Of a stretch of 39,368 nt of DNA, positions 26,075 through 34,427 are shown in pieces; the first letter of the stretch is position 1; every line of letters begins with the position of its first letter. The DNA is taken from NCBI GenBank assembly GCA_945889015.1, contig CAMDBL010000012.1, positions 1-39,368 on the forward strand, read 5' to 3'. The DNA is from Devosia equisanguinis. GTDB lineage: Bacteria; Pseudomonadota; Alphaproteobacteria; Rhizobiales; Hyphomicrobiaceae. Below the pieces are notes generated by a model, which worked only from the letters and a program-made list of their open reading frames with translations, was not told where the DNA came from and did not search any database. A program made the translations under genes and the position numbers.

Positions 26075-26512
26075 AAACCTGGGCGCTGCCCTGGCGCGAC
26101 GCTTCACCGACGCTTCAACGGCCCCAGAACGCGAGTGATTTGCGCCCGCGCAACGCCGACAAAAGACTTATCCACAGCGCATATTATACAGATGACGAAT
26201 CATAGTGACCCGCACCTGGTTCTTGTCTAGATTGTGGTTGTCCAGATGTGCGTTTGTTGCGTTGATGTTGATATCTGGATTCCAGTGTATGCGTACCAGT
26301 AAATGCGTAGGAAAGCCTCAGCAGTTTGCAGTCACCCTCCTGCCGACAATCCCCGCGATTGTCTTTGCAGAAGGTCGAGACTGACGTTGCTGAGTATCTC
26401 CTATTGGAAAATGCTCATCGAAGACTGAGTGAGTGAAGACGGACACGAATGAAGATTGACTGAGGCGACCGTCGACGACGCTCACGATGCCCCGGGGCTC
26501 CTCACACCCGCA
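26075..26512. other. A+T-richer convergent intergenic region with a DnaA box
   Basis: This gap lies between two convergent genes (eda and the thioesterase), so neither needs a promoter here, yet it is 438 bases long. Its middle (about 26160-26440) is visibly poorer in G+C than the rest of the window. It contains a perfect DnaA box TTATCCACA at 26168-26176 and an inverted repeat TCCAGAT/ATCTGGA in 26240-26285. ATGCGTA occurs twice within 26289-26309. Only tiny open frames without ribosome-binding sites are present. It could host a small RNA, a titration site or a remnant of inserted DNA. Confidence 0.45.
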
Positions 26513-26947
26513 TCACCGCCGGTCCACGCGCATCATCGTCGCCTGCATCAGGGCACATTCCGCGACAGCGCCGTCATCGATGCACGCCACCTCTGCCCTG
26601 ATCACCGTCACCGACTTGCCGGCGCGAACGACTTGGCCGGTCGCGCGCACAAGCTGTCCCCTCGCGGGCTTCATGAAATTGATCTTGTACTCGATCGTCA
26701 GTACTTCGCTGCCCGCCGGCATCAGACTCAACGCGGCATACCCCCCGCTGTTGTCGGCGATGGCACCGATGACGCCCCCGTGAAACAGGCCATGCTGCTG
26801 CGAGACGCTCTGCGAGAACGGCAACTCGATGACCACGCGTCCCGGCTCCACCGAGACGAGGCGCGCGCCGAGCGTGGCCATCAAGCCTTGGCTGTCGAAG
26901 CTTGCCCGCACCGCACGCGCGAAATCGGGATTGCTCGCCCTGTTCAT
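26513..26947 (-). CDS. PaaI-family acyl-CoA thioesterase
   Basis: A 144-residue hotdog-fold thioesterase. The helix motif HGGVIGAIADNSGGYAA at 56-72 is the PaaI/YdiI-type active region, with Asp65 or the adjacent Asn66 as candidate catalytic residue, followed by TIEYKINFMKPARG. These enzymes hydrolyse aryl- or acyl-CoA thioesters, usually relieving CoA trapping. The substrate is unknown. I chose the ATG at 26947 with AAGGGGCTG just upstream; the frame is open for 29 more Arg-rich codons that do not belong to the fold. It is monocistronic and divergent from the sulfotransferase gene. Confidence 0.88.
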   Translation of the reverse strand: MNRASNPDFARAVRASFDSQGLMATLGARLVSVEPGRVVIELPFSQSVSQQHGLFHGGVIGAIADNSGGYAALSLMPAGSEVLTIEYKINFMKPARGQLVRATGQVVRAGKSVTVIRAEVACIDDGAVAECALMQATMMRVDRR

Positions 26948-27252
26948 GCACAGCCCCTTCAAATTGCGCGCGAAACCTATCGCATCGCGCCGCCCGCGCA
27001 AACGCCGCTGTGCATGAGACCTCGACCTGGCCAACGGTCAATTCGTTCGGCATGACTCAGTCCTACAGACTGCATTCCCAGCCTTATGCTTTCAGCCTCG
27101 CTGGCCGAGGCATTTGAACAATGTTTCGAGCATGCCTCACTGGCGACAGATTGCCGGTTGCAACTCTGGACTGAGTACCTGCAACAGGTGCACTATGACA
27201 TTTGGAGCAAGACCTCCGCGGTCGAGAGTGTAAAAGGCCTAAACTCGGATGC
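26948..27252. other. Divergent intergenic region, no gene supported
   Basis: This region separates the divergent thioesterase and sulfotransferase genes. Small open frames run through it on both strands (for example a minus-strand frame starting MPNELTVGQVEV), but none shows a ribosome-binding site together with a recognisable product. Promoters for both neighbours should lie here; I see no strong -35/-10 pair. Confidence 0.4.
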
Positions 27253-27275
27253 GTGCAGGTCGCACAGACAATTGA

Positions 27276-28064
27276 CCGAGGCGCGCGCGACGCACGGTAC
27301 GTCTCTGGCTGAAGGGTCTGCAGGCCCGGCGCAAGGGCCTCGAGCCGGTCCACGTTCTGCATATCTACAAAACCGGGGGCACCGCGCTGAAGCATGCGCT
27401 CGCGGGCCTGACCGAGACCTCGAGCCATGCGATCTTCTCGCACAAGCACTCGATCGGCCTCGACTGCATTCCACGCGGCCACACGGTGGTGTTCGTCGTC
27501 CGCGATCCCGTGGCGCGGTTCGTCAGCGGCTTTTACGATCGCAAGCGCGAGGGACGTCCGCGGTACCACTCACCCTGGTCAGCCGCCGAGCGGCGGACTT
27601 TCGAGCGGTTCGACACGCCAGGCGCCATCGGCGAAGCCCTCGCCGCCGGGGGGGAGGGCGCCGATGCCGCGCGGGCCGCGCTGACGAGCCTCGATCGCAT
27701 GACAGTGCCGTGGTCCCGCTGGCTCGGGTGCACCGACGACTTCCTTGCACGCCGCGCCGATGTGCTGCTTGTCGGCCGCCAGGAGACGCTCGCCGCCGAT
27801 TTCGAGCGATTGCGCCAACTGCTCACTCTGCCCGACAGCGCGCGGCTGCCGGCCGATGATATCGACGCCCATCGCGCCAGCAACGTCGAGCGACACATGA
27901 GCGAGTCCGCACGCGCCGCGCTGGTGGCGGCTTTCGCTGAGGATTACGCCTGGCTCGACGTGCTGGAGCGAAACGGCCTGCTCGTGCCACTGCCGGCGGC
28001 CGGTCAGACGACCGATCGTACGGGTAACACGTCCAGTGAAGCGGCCAGTCAAGCCGCCAGCTAA
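27276..28064 (+). CDS. Sulfotransferase-family protein, start unresolved (probable frameshift)
   Basis: The frame encodes a PAPS-dependent sulfotransferase-like protein. The 5'-phosphosulfate loop appears as HVLHIYKTGGTALK near the N-terminus, and the 3'-phosphate site as VVFVVRDPVARFVSGFYDRKREG. After these come family-typical SSWLG-like and SNVERHMS segments. The first ATG, GTG or TTG in this frame is GTG 27486, which lies after the first loop and would remove it. The frame is closed upstream by TGA 27273-27275. A neighbouring frame (from GTG 27253) reads ARDARYVSG up to a stop at 27310. Adding one base near 27308 would join it smoothly to LKGLQARRKGLEPVH. I infer a one-base deletion, natural or a sequencing error. 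If natural, the gene may be inactive or use a rare start. Confidence 0.72.
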   Translation, partial: PRRARRTVRLWLKGLQARRKGLEPVHVLHIYKTGGTALKHALAGLTETSSHAIFSHKHSIGLDCIPRGHTVVFVVRDPVARFVSGFYDRKREGRPRYHSPWSAAERRTFERFDTPGAIGEALAAGGEGADAARAALTSLDRMTVPWSRWLGCTDDFLARRADVLLVGRQETLAADFERLRQLLTLPDSARLPADDIDAHRASNVERHMSESARAALVAAFAEDYAWLDVLERNGLLVPLPAAGQTTDRTGNTSSEAASQAAS

Positions 28065-28104
28065 CCCTCGACTGCCAGACAGCGCTGAAGCCAGCCGTCC
28101 ACCC

Positions 28105-29286
28105 TCAGCTGCCGGCGGAGTTCCAGCCGCGGCCGGTGTCGCCCAGCCCTTCGAACCCGGTCCCCGTCACCAGCACGGTGTCCTCGAGCTTGACGAAGCC
28201 GCGCCTGGGATGGCGCATCGTGGTCTCCAGCGACAGGCACATGCCCGCCTCCAGTGGCCGCTCGATATCGAAGCCGTCGTACGACCAGCGCGGATTGTTC
28301 ATCACCCGCGGCGCCTCGTGCGTGACGAGGCCCATGCCGTGGGCGATGAAATCCGAGTACTTGGCGTGCGGCGAGGCAGCGACGAGCGCATGCCCGGTCT
28401 CCCAGATGTCGCCGCCGCGGGCGCCGGGGCGGATCTTGCGCCGCGAGACCATCTGCACCTCGTCGATCCAGCCGAGCAGATCGACCAACTCCTGGTCCGG
28501 CTTGCCGATGATGCCCATGCGGCAGAGGTCGCCGATGTAGCCCTTGTAGTTGCCGCCGCTGTCGAGCGAGAGGATGTCGCCGGCCGCGAGCTTCTGATCG
28601 GAGGCGGTACGGTTGAGCGAAGTGCCGGCGGTCATCAGCAGGTAATCATAGACGAGCCCGCGCTCGACCTCCTCACGCCGGAGCGCCTCCTGCACCTGCT
28701 GCTTGGTGGCACCGGGCACGCAATGCCGACGGAACGTCACCATCATTGCGTCCGTCACCCGCTCCGACGCCTCGCGCAGATAGCCGATCTCCTCCGCCGT
28801 CTTTACCGCGCGCATCCGCTCCAGCGGCACCACGGCGTCGACCAGCTCCACGTTGCACAGGCCACGGCGGAGCTCGTCGTGCGCATCGACAGGCAGGAAG
28901 CCCTCCTCGATACCGATCGCGCGGACGGGGCCGAGCTTTCCCACGTGTTCGACCACGCGCTTCATGGTGAAGCGGCTGCCGATCCAGCCGAGGTCGCGAT
29001 TGGGAATGGGAATGCGGCCAAGTTGCTCCTCGAACTTCTCGATGTCGCAGCCGACGTAGGTGGTCCGCTCGGGCTTGCCCTTCTGGTAAATCAGGGCCGC
29101 GAGGTAGCGCGAGGTTCCCGCCGCCTCCATCGTCTCGAAAAAGAAAAAGCGATAGCCACCGAGCAGATACTGGATGTTGTGCCTCGACGTCGCGATGATC
29201 ACATCGAGACCGGCCGCCTCCATCAGTGCGTCGAGCTTGCCCGTGTCGAACGGAACGAGCTTGGGCGCAGTCGCAGCACTTGCCAT
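28105..29286 (-). CDS. M24-family (Xaa-Pro type) metallopeptidase
   Basis: A 393-residue protein with the creatinase/aminopeptidase P architecture: an N-terminal domain (1-165) and a C-terminal pita-bread domain. The five metal-site residues are visible at Asp242 (SLDSGG), Asp253 (GDLCR), His316 (HGMGLVTHE), Glu354 (SLETT) and Glu368 (KLEDT), so it should bind two metal ions. M24B proteins include proline dipeptidases but also hydrolases such as creatinase, ectoine hydrolase and DddP. Its DxxxD spacing does not show the DddP pattern, and the substrate stays open. The ATG at 29286 has GAGGAG 8 bases upstream; the long open extension beyond it is not conserved-looking. It converges with the sulfotransferase gene. 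Confidence 0.9.
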   Translation of the reverse strand: MASAATAPKLVPFDTGKLDALMEAAGLDVIIATSRHNIQYLLGGYRFFFFETMEAAGTSRYLAALIYQKGKPERTTYVGCDIEKFEEQLGRIPIPNRDLGWIGSRFTMKRVVEHVGKLGPVRAIGIEEGFLPVDAHDELRRGLCNVELVDAVVPLERMRAVKTAEEIGYLREASERVTDAMMVTFRRHCVPGATKQQVQEALRREEVERGLVYDYLLMTAGTSLNRTASDQKLAAGDILSLDSGGNYKGYIGDLCRMGIIGKPDQELVDLLGWIDEVQMVSRRKIRPGARGGDIWETGHALVAASPHAKYSDFIAHGMGLVTHEAPRVMNNPRWSYDGFDIERPLEAGMCLSLETTMRHPRRGFVKLEDTVLVTGTGFEGLGDTGRGWNSAGS

Positions 29287-29372
29287 GGCGTTCACTCCTC
29301 GGACTTTGTCATTGCCCGCATCTAAGCAGAGACGACGCGTGTTGCCGAGGCCGCAGAATGCAGGTCTCGACT

Positions 29373-29738
29373 CTAAAATCCGCCCAGGCAATCGCAGGCG
29401 CCGACCTCGATGCAGGAAGGATCGGCGGAGCAGCAATCGACACCCGAGAGCGGATCGCAGTCGCTGCGTGTGCCGGCCTTCCGCTTCCCGTCCTGCTCGG
29501 GCTTCTGGTCCACCGCCGGCGCGGTGGCCATCAGCACGCGATAGGCGCTGCGGCATTCCGCGAAACGGCGGCGCAACATAGCCGTGGCTTTCGAGAACGC
29601 ATGGCGACCGTAGACCCGGAGCCCGAAATCGGAGCAGGTTCCGCGATGGTGCAGCGCCGCATGCGCGCAGCGGAAGCCCTTTAGCGGCGAGAGATAATGA
29701 CGGTAAACTCCGATCGCGCCCACGGCCATGGTCGACAT
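29373..29738 (-). CDS. yidD: YidD-like membrane-insertion factor with cysteine-rich tail
   Basis: A 121-residue protein. Residues 7-68 match YidD: AIGVYRHYLSPLKGFRC, then TCSDFGLRVYGRHAF replacing the usual PTCSxYA, and a basic amphipathic helix (SKATAMLRRRFAEC). YidD is a small inner-membrane-associated factor that helps YidC and Sec insert proteins, and is normally 70-90 residues. Here the segment between the first cysteine and TCS is changed (AHAALHHRG) and the usual CHPWHPGG end is absent. It is replaced by a linker and a tail with six cysteines (94, 102, 103, 109, 115, 117) in CDPLSGVDCCSADPSCIEVGACDC. The gene is not next to rnpA or yidC, so this is an orphan variant rather than the housekeeping copy. 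AAGGA precedes the ATG. Confidence 0.72.
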   Translation of the reverse strand: MSTMAVGAIGVYRHYLSPLKGFRCAHAALHHRGTCSDFGLRVYGRHAFSKATAMLRRRFAECRSAYRVLMATAPAVDQKPEQDGKRKAGTRSDCDPLSGVDCCSADPSCIEVGACDCLGGF

Positions 29739-29910
29739 GACGGCAATCCTTCTTCGTCCATGCCCCCGAATTCAACCGGTGCCAGCGGCAATTCGATAGC
29801 GGGTCGAAGGCAGATTGCGGCAGCGCCGCGGCTTCCGCTGACAAGGTAAATCCGGCGTGCGCGCCTGATTTCGCTCGCGTGGCTCGCTTGACGAAGGATG
29901 ACGCGACACT

Positions 29911-31290
29911 TCAATTCCGCACGTACCGCCAATACGTCCCGCCCGGCGACGTTTGCGCCAGATAGACCGGGAACCGCTTGTCGGGGGGATGCACGCCGTC
30001 GCGGAACAGTGCTCGCAGGTCGGCGAGCACGTGGCCGCCTTCCGCATACGTATTGTGATTGAGTGACAGCAGCGCATCGGTGCCCGCCGCCGTGATGTCG
30101 ATGGTCTCGACGCCGGCGACCACGACGGGCCCGCCATCAGGCACATCGCCTGCCCGCGAAGCGCCGCGTGCCAGCGTCCGCGACAGCTTCAACGCCCTGT
30201 CGTTGTGGGCGGCATAGAGCGTCGTATTGCGTCCCGCGCCGTTCACCGCACGCGCGATCTCGACGAACACGTCACGGTCGATGTCGGGCGCGGCCAGAAC
30301 GATCTGATCGATACGGAGCTTTCTCGCAGTCTGCGCGGGATTGCCGCGCGCACGCAGCGCCTCCAGCAGAGGGCGGTTCCCAAGGCTGTGCGCGACGAGA
30401 TGAATCCGCTCCGCCTTGGAGTCCTTCGCCACCATCTCCAGGAATTCCAGGAAGTACCGCTGCGCCCGGTCGGCACTGTCGCGATCGTAGAGGTAGCCGG
30501 TCTCCTCGCCGCGTGACGGCCAGCTGTAGAGATAGGGCACGCCGTCGAACTCGAGATCGTAGGCGAGCTGCGCCGTACGGTAGAGCGCGTCCTCGAAGGT
30601 CGAATTGAAGCCGTGTACGAACACCAGCGCCTGCCCGGGATTGCGCACCGCCTTGGCGAGTTGCTCGTTGCCAAGACGCGCGAAGGTCGCTTGGTCCATG
30701 GGCTCGAAGCTGCCGAGCGTGAAGTGGCGGCGCGGGTCCTCCTTCTGCGCATAGAAGGAGACGTTGAGCACACCGACCTGCCAGGGCCGCTGGATCGAGC
30801 CCTTGTCGCGGGCGATGTGCGGCACCGTCACGTAGGAGCGGCCAACGACCAGCCGGTCGCCACGGTCGATGCCGGGCAAAACGGCCTTGTCGATGGAGCC
30901 GGTGACGATGCCGGCCGTGCTGGAGGTGGCGGGAGCGCGGACCAGCGCCATGGGTCCGGAAGGGATCTTGCGGTCGGTGCCCCAGTAGACGGGTACGACG
31001 TCGAAGGCCTGCGATTGTGTGATGGGCACCCCGGCCACACCGCGGGTCGCTGGCGCAGACGAGCTGATCGTCGCCAGGGCAGTCGGGGCTGTGGCGGCGC
31101 TTCGGGTCGCAGGGGCTTGCCGCGCCAGGGGAAGCTCGACCACCTCGCGCCCGCCGAGACGTGGCGAGCCGGCCGAGACCGCGGTGGTCGGCACGCCGCC
31201 CGGCAATGCCACGTCGAGGCCGGCGCAGGCACCCGGAGCCACAGCAGCTAGCATGATCGCCAGCGCTCGCAGAAGCCTCGTTCCCGTCAT
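29911..31290 (-). CDS. Secreted alpha/beta hydrolase (DUF900 family)
   Basis: A 459-residue exported hydrolase. The N-terminus is a signal sequence ending near APGACAG; Cys22 might be lipidated although the lipobox is not canonical. An Ala/Thr/Ser-rich linker (30-95) leads to the DUF900-type alpha/beta domain. It begins VYWGTDRK (101-108) and has VFVHGFNSTFEDA (223-235), SWPSRGE (256-262), the nucleophile elbow AHSLGN with Ser302, and AAPDIDRD with the likely acid Asp336 or Asp338. The catalytic His is probably in the C-terminal region near NHNTYAEGGH. These proteins are esterase/lipase-like; the substrate is unknown. It is monocistronic as far as can be seen, upstream of the yidD-like gene with 172 bases between. 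Confidence 0.85.
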   Translation of the reverse strand: MTGTRLLRALAIMLAAVAPGACAGLDVALPGGVPTTAVSAGSPRLGGREVVELPLARQAPATRSAATAPTALATISSSAPATRGVAGVPITQSQAFDVVPVYWGTDRKIPSGPMALVRAPATSSTAGIVTGSIDKAVLPGIDRGDRLVVGRSYVTVPHIARDKGSIQRPWQVGVLNVSFYAQKEDPRRHFTLGSFEPMDQATFARLGNEQLAKAVRNPGQALVFVHGFNSTFEDALYRTAQLAYDLEFDGVPYLYSWPSRGEETGYLYDRDSADRAQRYFLEFLEMVAKDSKAERIHLVAHSLGNRPLLEALRARGNPAQTARKLRIDQIVLAAPDIDRDVFVEIARAVNGAGRNTTLYAAHNDRALKLSRTLARGASRAGDVPDGGPVVVAGVETIDITAAGTDALLSLNHNTYAEGGHVLADLRALFRDGVHPPDKRFPVYLAQTSPGGTYWRYVRN

Positions 31291-31523
31291 GACGTCCGCA
31301 CCCCGATCGTCCACGTCCAGGGGCGAAATGGGCCGCGACTCGCTCCAACCGGGCAAGCCGAACCACCGTCATGCAGCGGATGCTCCACACAATTCTGCCG
31401 ACGGCCCGATAGTCTCGGCCCGATCACAGTCGGCGATGGAGAACGAACGGGGTCCCGCAAGAAGCCCGGCAGCCCAGCAGGGACGCGTCGATGAACCTTG
31501 CAGGTGCCCTTCGGTCGGCGGGA

Positions 31524-32738
31524 CTACAACGGCTTGTCGTTGCCGAGCGTGGTCTGGCCGATGCCGAATTTGTCTGCCAGCCAGTCGAGCATGATCTCCT
31601 GGCCGATCGTCGGATTGTCATGCTGACAGTGGTCGGCGCCGGTCTCCTCCTCGGTGACGAAGCGCAGCGTCACGTCGAGGCCGACCTTCCTGGCGTAGTC
31701 GTGGACGAGGTTGGCCGTCTGCACGCCGAGGACATCATGGCCTCCGTGGCAGATCAGGAATGGGCACTTCATGCTGTCGAGCGCGCCCTCGAGCTTGAAC
31801 GCCTTCGACACCTCCCAGACGTCCTTCATGCTCGTGCTGCCGAACACCCAGCGCAGGTGGCTTGCCAGCATATGGTCGTCGTCGCGCTCGCGCATGCGGG
31901 AGCCGACGTCCCACTGGGCGCCATGCGCGATGCAGGCGGCCAGCCGCGGCTCCTTGGCGCCGGCGCGAGCCGCATAGTAGCCGCCGAGCGAGGATCCCGA
32001 GACCGCGATGCGATTCATATCGACGTCGGTGCGCGTACCGAGCCAGTCGATGCAGGCGCCGACCGGAACCTCGTAGTCGAACCGCGTCGGAATGCCGAGC
32101 CTGCGCAGCGTGCCGCCCTGGCCCGGACCATCGACGAGCAGCACCGAGATTCCCCGCTGCAAGGCGCCGCGGCCTACCATGAACCAGAGCTCGTCCTTGA
32201 AACTGTCGAGTCCGCCGAACGCGATCAATACGGGTTGCTTGGGCGTATGGTAGGGCGCGCGGATGAAATAAGCGTAGAGGTGCTTGCCCTCATACGGCAC
32301 GTGCACGACCTCGCCCTTGGGCACGCAGCAGTCGAGGAACTTGTGCGTCGCCGCCTCGCACTTCTCGAAGGTCGCCATGCGGCGCGGATCGTCGTGCGTC
32401 AGCCAGAATTCTGCGGAGCGGTAGAGGTCGGCTGCTCGAAGCCAGCAGTTCATGGCCGTGCGGACATGCCCCTTGGCCGCCTCGTCGTCGCCGCGACGCA
32501 TGTTGTTGTCGGAGACCTTGAGCAGCTCCATGTGCCAACTGTCGAGATCGCCGGGCTTCATCCGGCTCGCAGCCAGGAACAACTCGGAGACCGAGCCGCC
32601 GCCTTCCTGGGTCTCGCCGAGGGCGCGGCGGAACTGATAGCTCAGCCAGGGAAACTCGGGCCAGTGCTGCCAGCCGTAAGGCTCGTAATGAGGCAGCTCG
32701 CCCTGCCTGACGACGTTGATTCCGAGCGCTTCGGCCAT
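31524..32738 (-). CDS. Alpha/beta hydrolase, pseudooxynicotine-hydrolase-like (paralogue A)
   Basis: A 404-residue hydrolase with a helical N-terminal cap (1-145) rich in aromatic residues and a C-terminal alpha/beta core. The triad is visible: Ser250 in SGSSLGGYY, Asp335 in HGGHDVLG and His370 in GADHCQHD. The oxyanion-region motifs are FGGLDSFKDE and DGPGQGGT. The cap-plus-core layout resembles 2,6-dihydroxypseudooxynicotine hydrolase and the FrsA/DUF1100 group; the former cleaves a carbon-carbon bond. It is closely related to the first gene of the same operon (36742-37968) throughout its length. GAGGAC lies 7 bases upstream of the ATG. As last gene of the operon, 50 bases after the permease gene, it probably acts on the imported compound or its product. 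Confidence 0.88.
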   Translation of the reverse strand: MAEALGINVVRQGELPHYEPYGWQHWPEFPWLSYQFRRALGETQEGGGSVSELFLAASRMKPGDLDSWHMELLKVSDNNMRRGDDEAAKGHVRTAMNCWLRAADLYRSAEFWLTHDDPRRMATFEKCEAATHKFLDCCVPKGEVVHVPYEGKHLYAYFIRAPYHTPKQPVLIAFGGLDSFKDELWFMVGRGALQRGISVLLVDGPGQGGTLRRLGIPTRFDYEVPVGACIDWLGTRTDVDMNRIAVSGSSLGGYYAARAGAKEPRLAACIAHGAQWDVGSRMRERDDDHMLASHLRWVFGSTSMKDVWEVSKAFKLEGALDSMKCPFLICHGGHDVLGVQTANLVHDYARKVGLDVTLRFVTEEETGADHCQHDNPTIGQEIMLDWLADKFGIGQTTLGNDKPL

Positions 32739-32788
32739 GACTTGTCCTCGTGAATTCAGTGGCGGCGGATGAGCGGTCTGACGTCCGC

Positions 32789-33622
32789 TCACGTATTGGT
32801 CTTCATGCCCCAGCGGTCGATGGTCCGCCGCTCGACCCAGTCGAAGAACCAGTTCTCCGACACCCAGCCGATCATCGCGATCGTGATCATGCCGCAGACC
32901 ATGATGTCGGGGCGCAGCTGCCATCTCGCGTTGTCGATCAGAAACCCGAGCCCGACGATCGAGGAGATCATCTCGGCACCGACGATCACACGCCAGCCCA
33001 CACCATAGGTGAGGCGCAGGCCGGCGATGATGAACGGCAGCGATCCCGGTATCAGGATGCGCCGCGTGTAGAGACCGCGAGGTGCCATGTAGACCCGCGC
33101 GACGTCCGTATACTGCCCGGACAACGTCTGTACGCCGGCCATCGTATTGAAGATGATTGGCCAGATGCCGGAGAAGAAAATCACGAACACGGTCGAGTTG
33201 AAGCCGACGCCGAACCAGAGGATGGCGAGGGGAATCCAAGCGATACCGGGGATGGGATAGACCAGCCGGCAGAGCGGGAGGAACGCCGCACGTGCCGTCG
33301 GCGACGCCCCGAGGGCCAGTCCGACGGGGATGCCGAATATCGCCGCCAGGATCACGCCGGTGAACTGGCGCAGCATGCTGGCGCCGGCGTTGGTCAGCAA
33401 CTCGCCGCTGAGCGTCAGATCGTAGAAGGCTCGCGCCACCTGGATCGGCGAGGGAAATGCCCACTTGGGCATCAAGCCAAACCGGAACACCGCTTCCCAG
33501 ATGATCAAAAGGGCGATGATCGTACCGCCGCCGAGCAGCATGTCGCGCGAGGTCGAGGGGAGTTTCCAGGACGCGCGCTGCATTGCCACCTCGCGGCTGT
33601 CGGTCGTCGTTGCGTCAGCCAT
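32789..33622 (-). CDS. ABC transporter permease (SsuC/TauC type)
   Basis: A 277-residue inner-membrane permease with about six helices. It contains the conserved cytoplasmic EAA-like loop around GSLPFIIAGLRLTYGVGW, and the C-terminal WQLRPDIMVCGMITIAMIGW typical of the nitrate/sulfonate/taurine/thiamine-precursor group. It follows the ATPase gene after 5 bases and presumably forms a homodimeric channel. Start is the ATG at 33622. Confidence 0.92.
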   Translation of the reverse strand: MADATTTDSREVAMQRASWKLPSTSRDMLLGGGTIIALLIIWEAVFRFGLMPKWAFPSPIQVARAFYDLTLSGELLTNAGASMLRQFTGVILAAIFGIPVGLALGASPTARAAFLPLCRLVYPIPGIAWIPLAILWFGVGFNSTVFVIFFSGIWPIIFNTMAGVQTLSGQYTDVARVYMAPRGLYTRRILIPGSLPFIIAGLRLTYGVGWRVIVGAEMISSIVGLGFLIDNARWQLRPDIMVCGMITIAMIGWVSENWFFDWVERRTIDRWGMKTNT

Positions 33623-33627
33623 GATCG

Positions 33628-34416
33628 TTATCCCGCTGCAACCAGATCGGCCTTCTCGTAGGCCGCCGCCCTGTCGATTTCCTCGGCCAGGATGCCGCGC
33701 ACCTGCCGATAGATCGCGCTCATGGCCGGCGATGTCATATCGCGCGGCCGTTCCTCCTCGACCTCGATCACCGCCTTGATGCGACCGGGACGCGCCGTCA
33801 TGATGACGATGCGGTCGGAGAGGTAGATCGCCTCCTCGATGGCATGGGTCACGAAAATCACCGTCTTGCGGTAGACCTTCCAGATCCGCAGCAATTCCTC
33901 CTGCATGACCGAGCGCGTCTGGGCATCGAGTGCGCCGAACGGCTCGTCCATCAGCAGGTACTTTGGCTCCACCGCCAGCGCCCGCGCGATCGACACGCGC
34001 TGCTTCATGCCGCCGGAGAGATGATGCGGGTACTTCCTGGCGAAGTCCTGCAGGCCGACCACCTTCAGCAGCTCCGCCGACGTCCGGCGCCGAGCGGCGG
34101 GCGGCACGCCGCGCGCCTCCAGCCCGAACTCGACATTGTCCTCCACCGTCATCCAGGGGAACAAGGCGTAGTCCTGGAACACGACGGCGCGCTCGGGTCC
34201 AGGCCCCTTCACCGTCGCGCCCTCGATCTCGATCTGGCCGCCGGTCGATCCGATCAAGCCGGCGGCGATCTTGAGCAACGTCGACTTTCCGCAGCCGGAT
34301 GGACCGAGCAGGCTGACGAACTCGCCGTCGCGGATGTCGAGGTTGATGTTCTCGAGGGCATGCACCTCGGCTTCGTTGGTGCGATAGGTCTTATACAGGT
34401 CGGTCACGGTCAGCAT
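33628..34416 (-). CDS. ABC transporter ATP-binding protein (SsuB/TauB type)
   Basis: A 262-residue ATPase energising the importer. It has Walker A GPSGCGKS (38-45), Q-loop Gln81 in VVFQDYALFPW, signature LSGGMKQR (133-140), Walker B YLLMDEP (153-159) and the switch His191 (VTHAIEEA). The sequence belongs to the nitrate/sulfonate/taurine importer branch. I chose the ATG at 34416, 11 bases after the stop codon of the binding-protein gene, with GAGG in between; an in-frame GTG at 34431 overlaps that stop codon. The permease gene follows after 5 bases. Confidence 0.93.
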   Translation of the reverse strand: MLTVTDLYKTYRTNEAEVHALENINLDIRDGEFVSLLGPSGCGKSTLLKIAAGLIGSTGGQIEIEGATVKGPGPERAVVFQDYALFPWMTVEDNVEFGLEARGVPPAARRRTSAELLKVVGLQDFARKYPHHLSGGMKQRVSIARALAVEPKYLLMDEPFGALDAQTRSVMQEELLRIWKVYRKTVIFVTHAIEEAIYLSDRIVIMTARPGRIKAVIEVEEERPRDMTSPAMSAIYRQVRGILAEEIDRAAAYEKADLVAAG

Positions 34417-34427
34417 CGGGTGGCGCC

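Noticed and set aside
26247-26384. Two tiny overlapping plus-strand frames (18 and 31 codons) in the convergent gap
   Set aside because: Neither has a ribosome-binding site and neither resembles a known peptide; one has a hydrophobic end that could be chance.
26075-26512. Chromosomal origin of replication
   Set aside because: Only one exact DnaA box is present, and the neighbours (eda, thioesterase) are not the genes that flank alphaproteobacterial origins.
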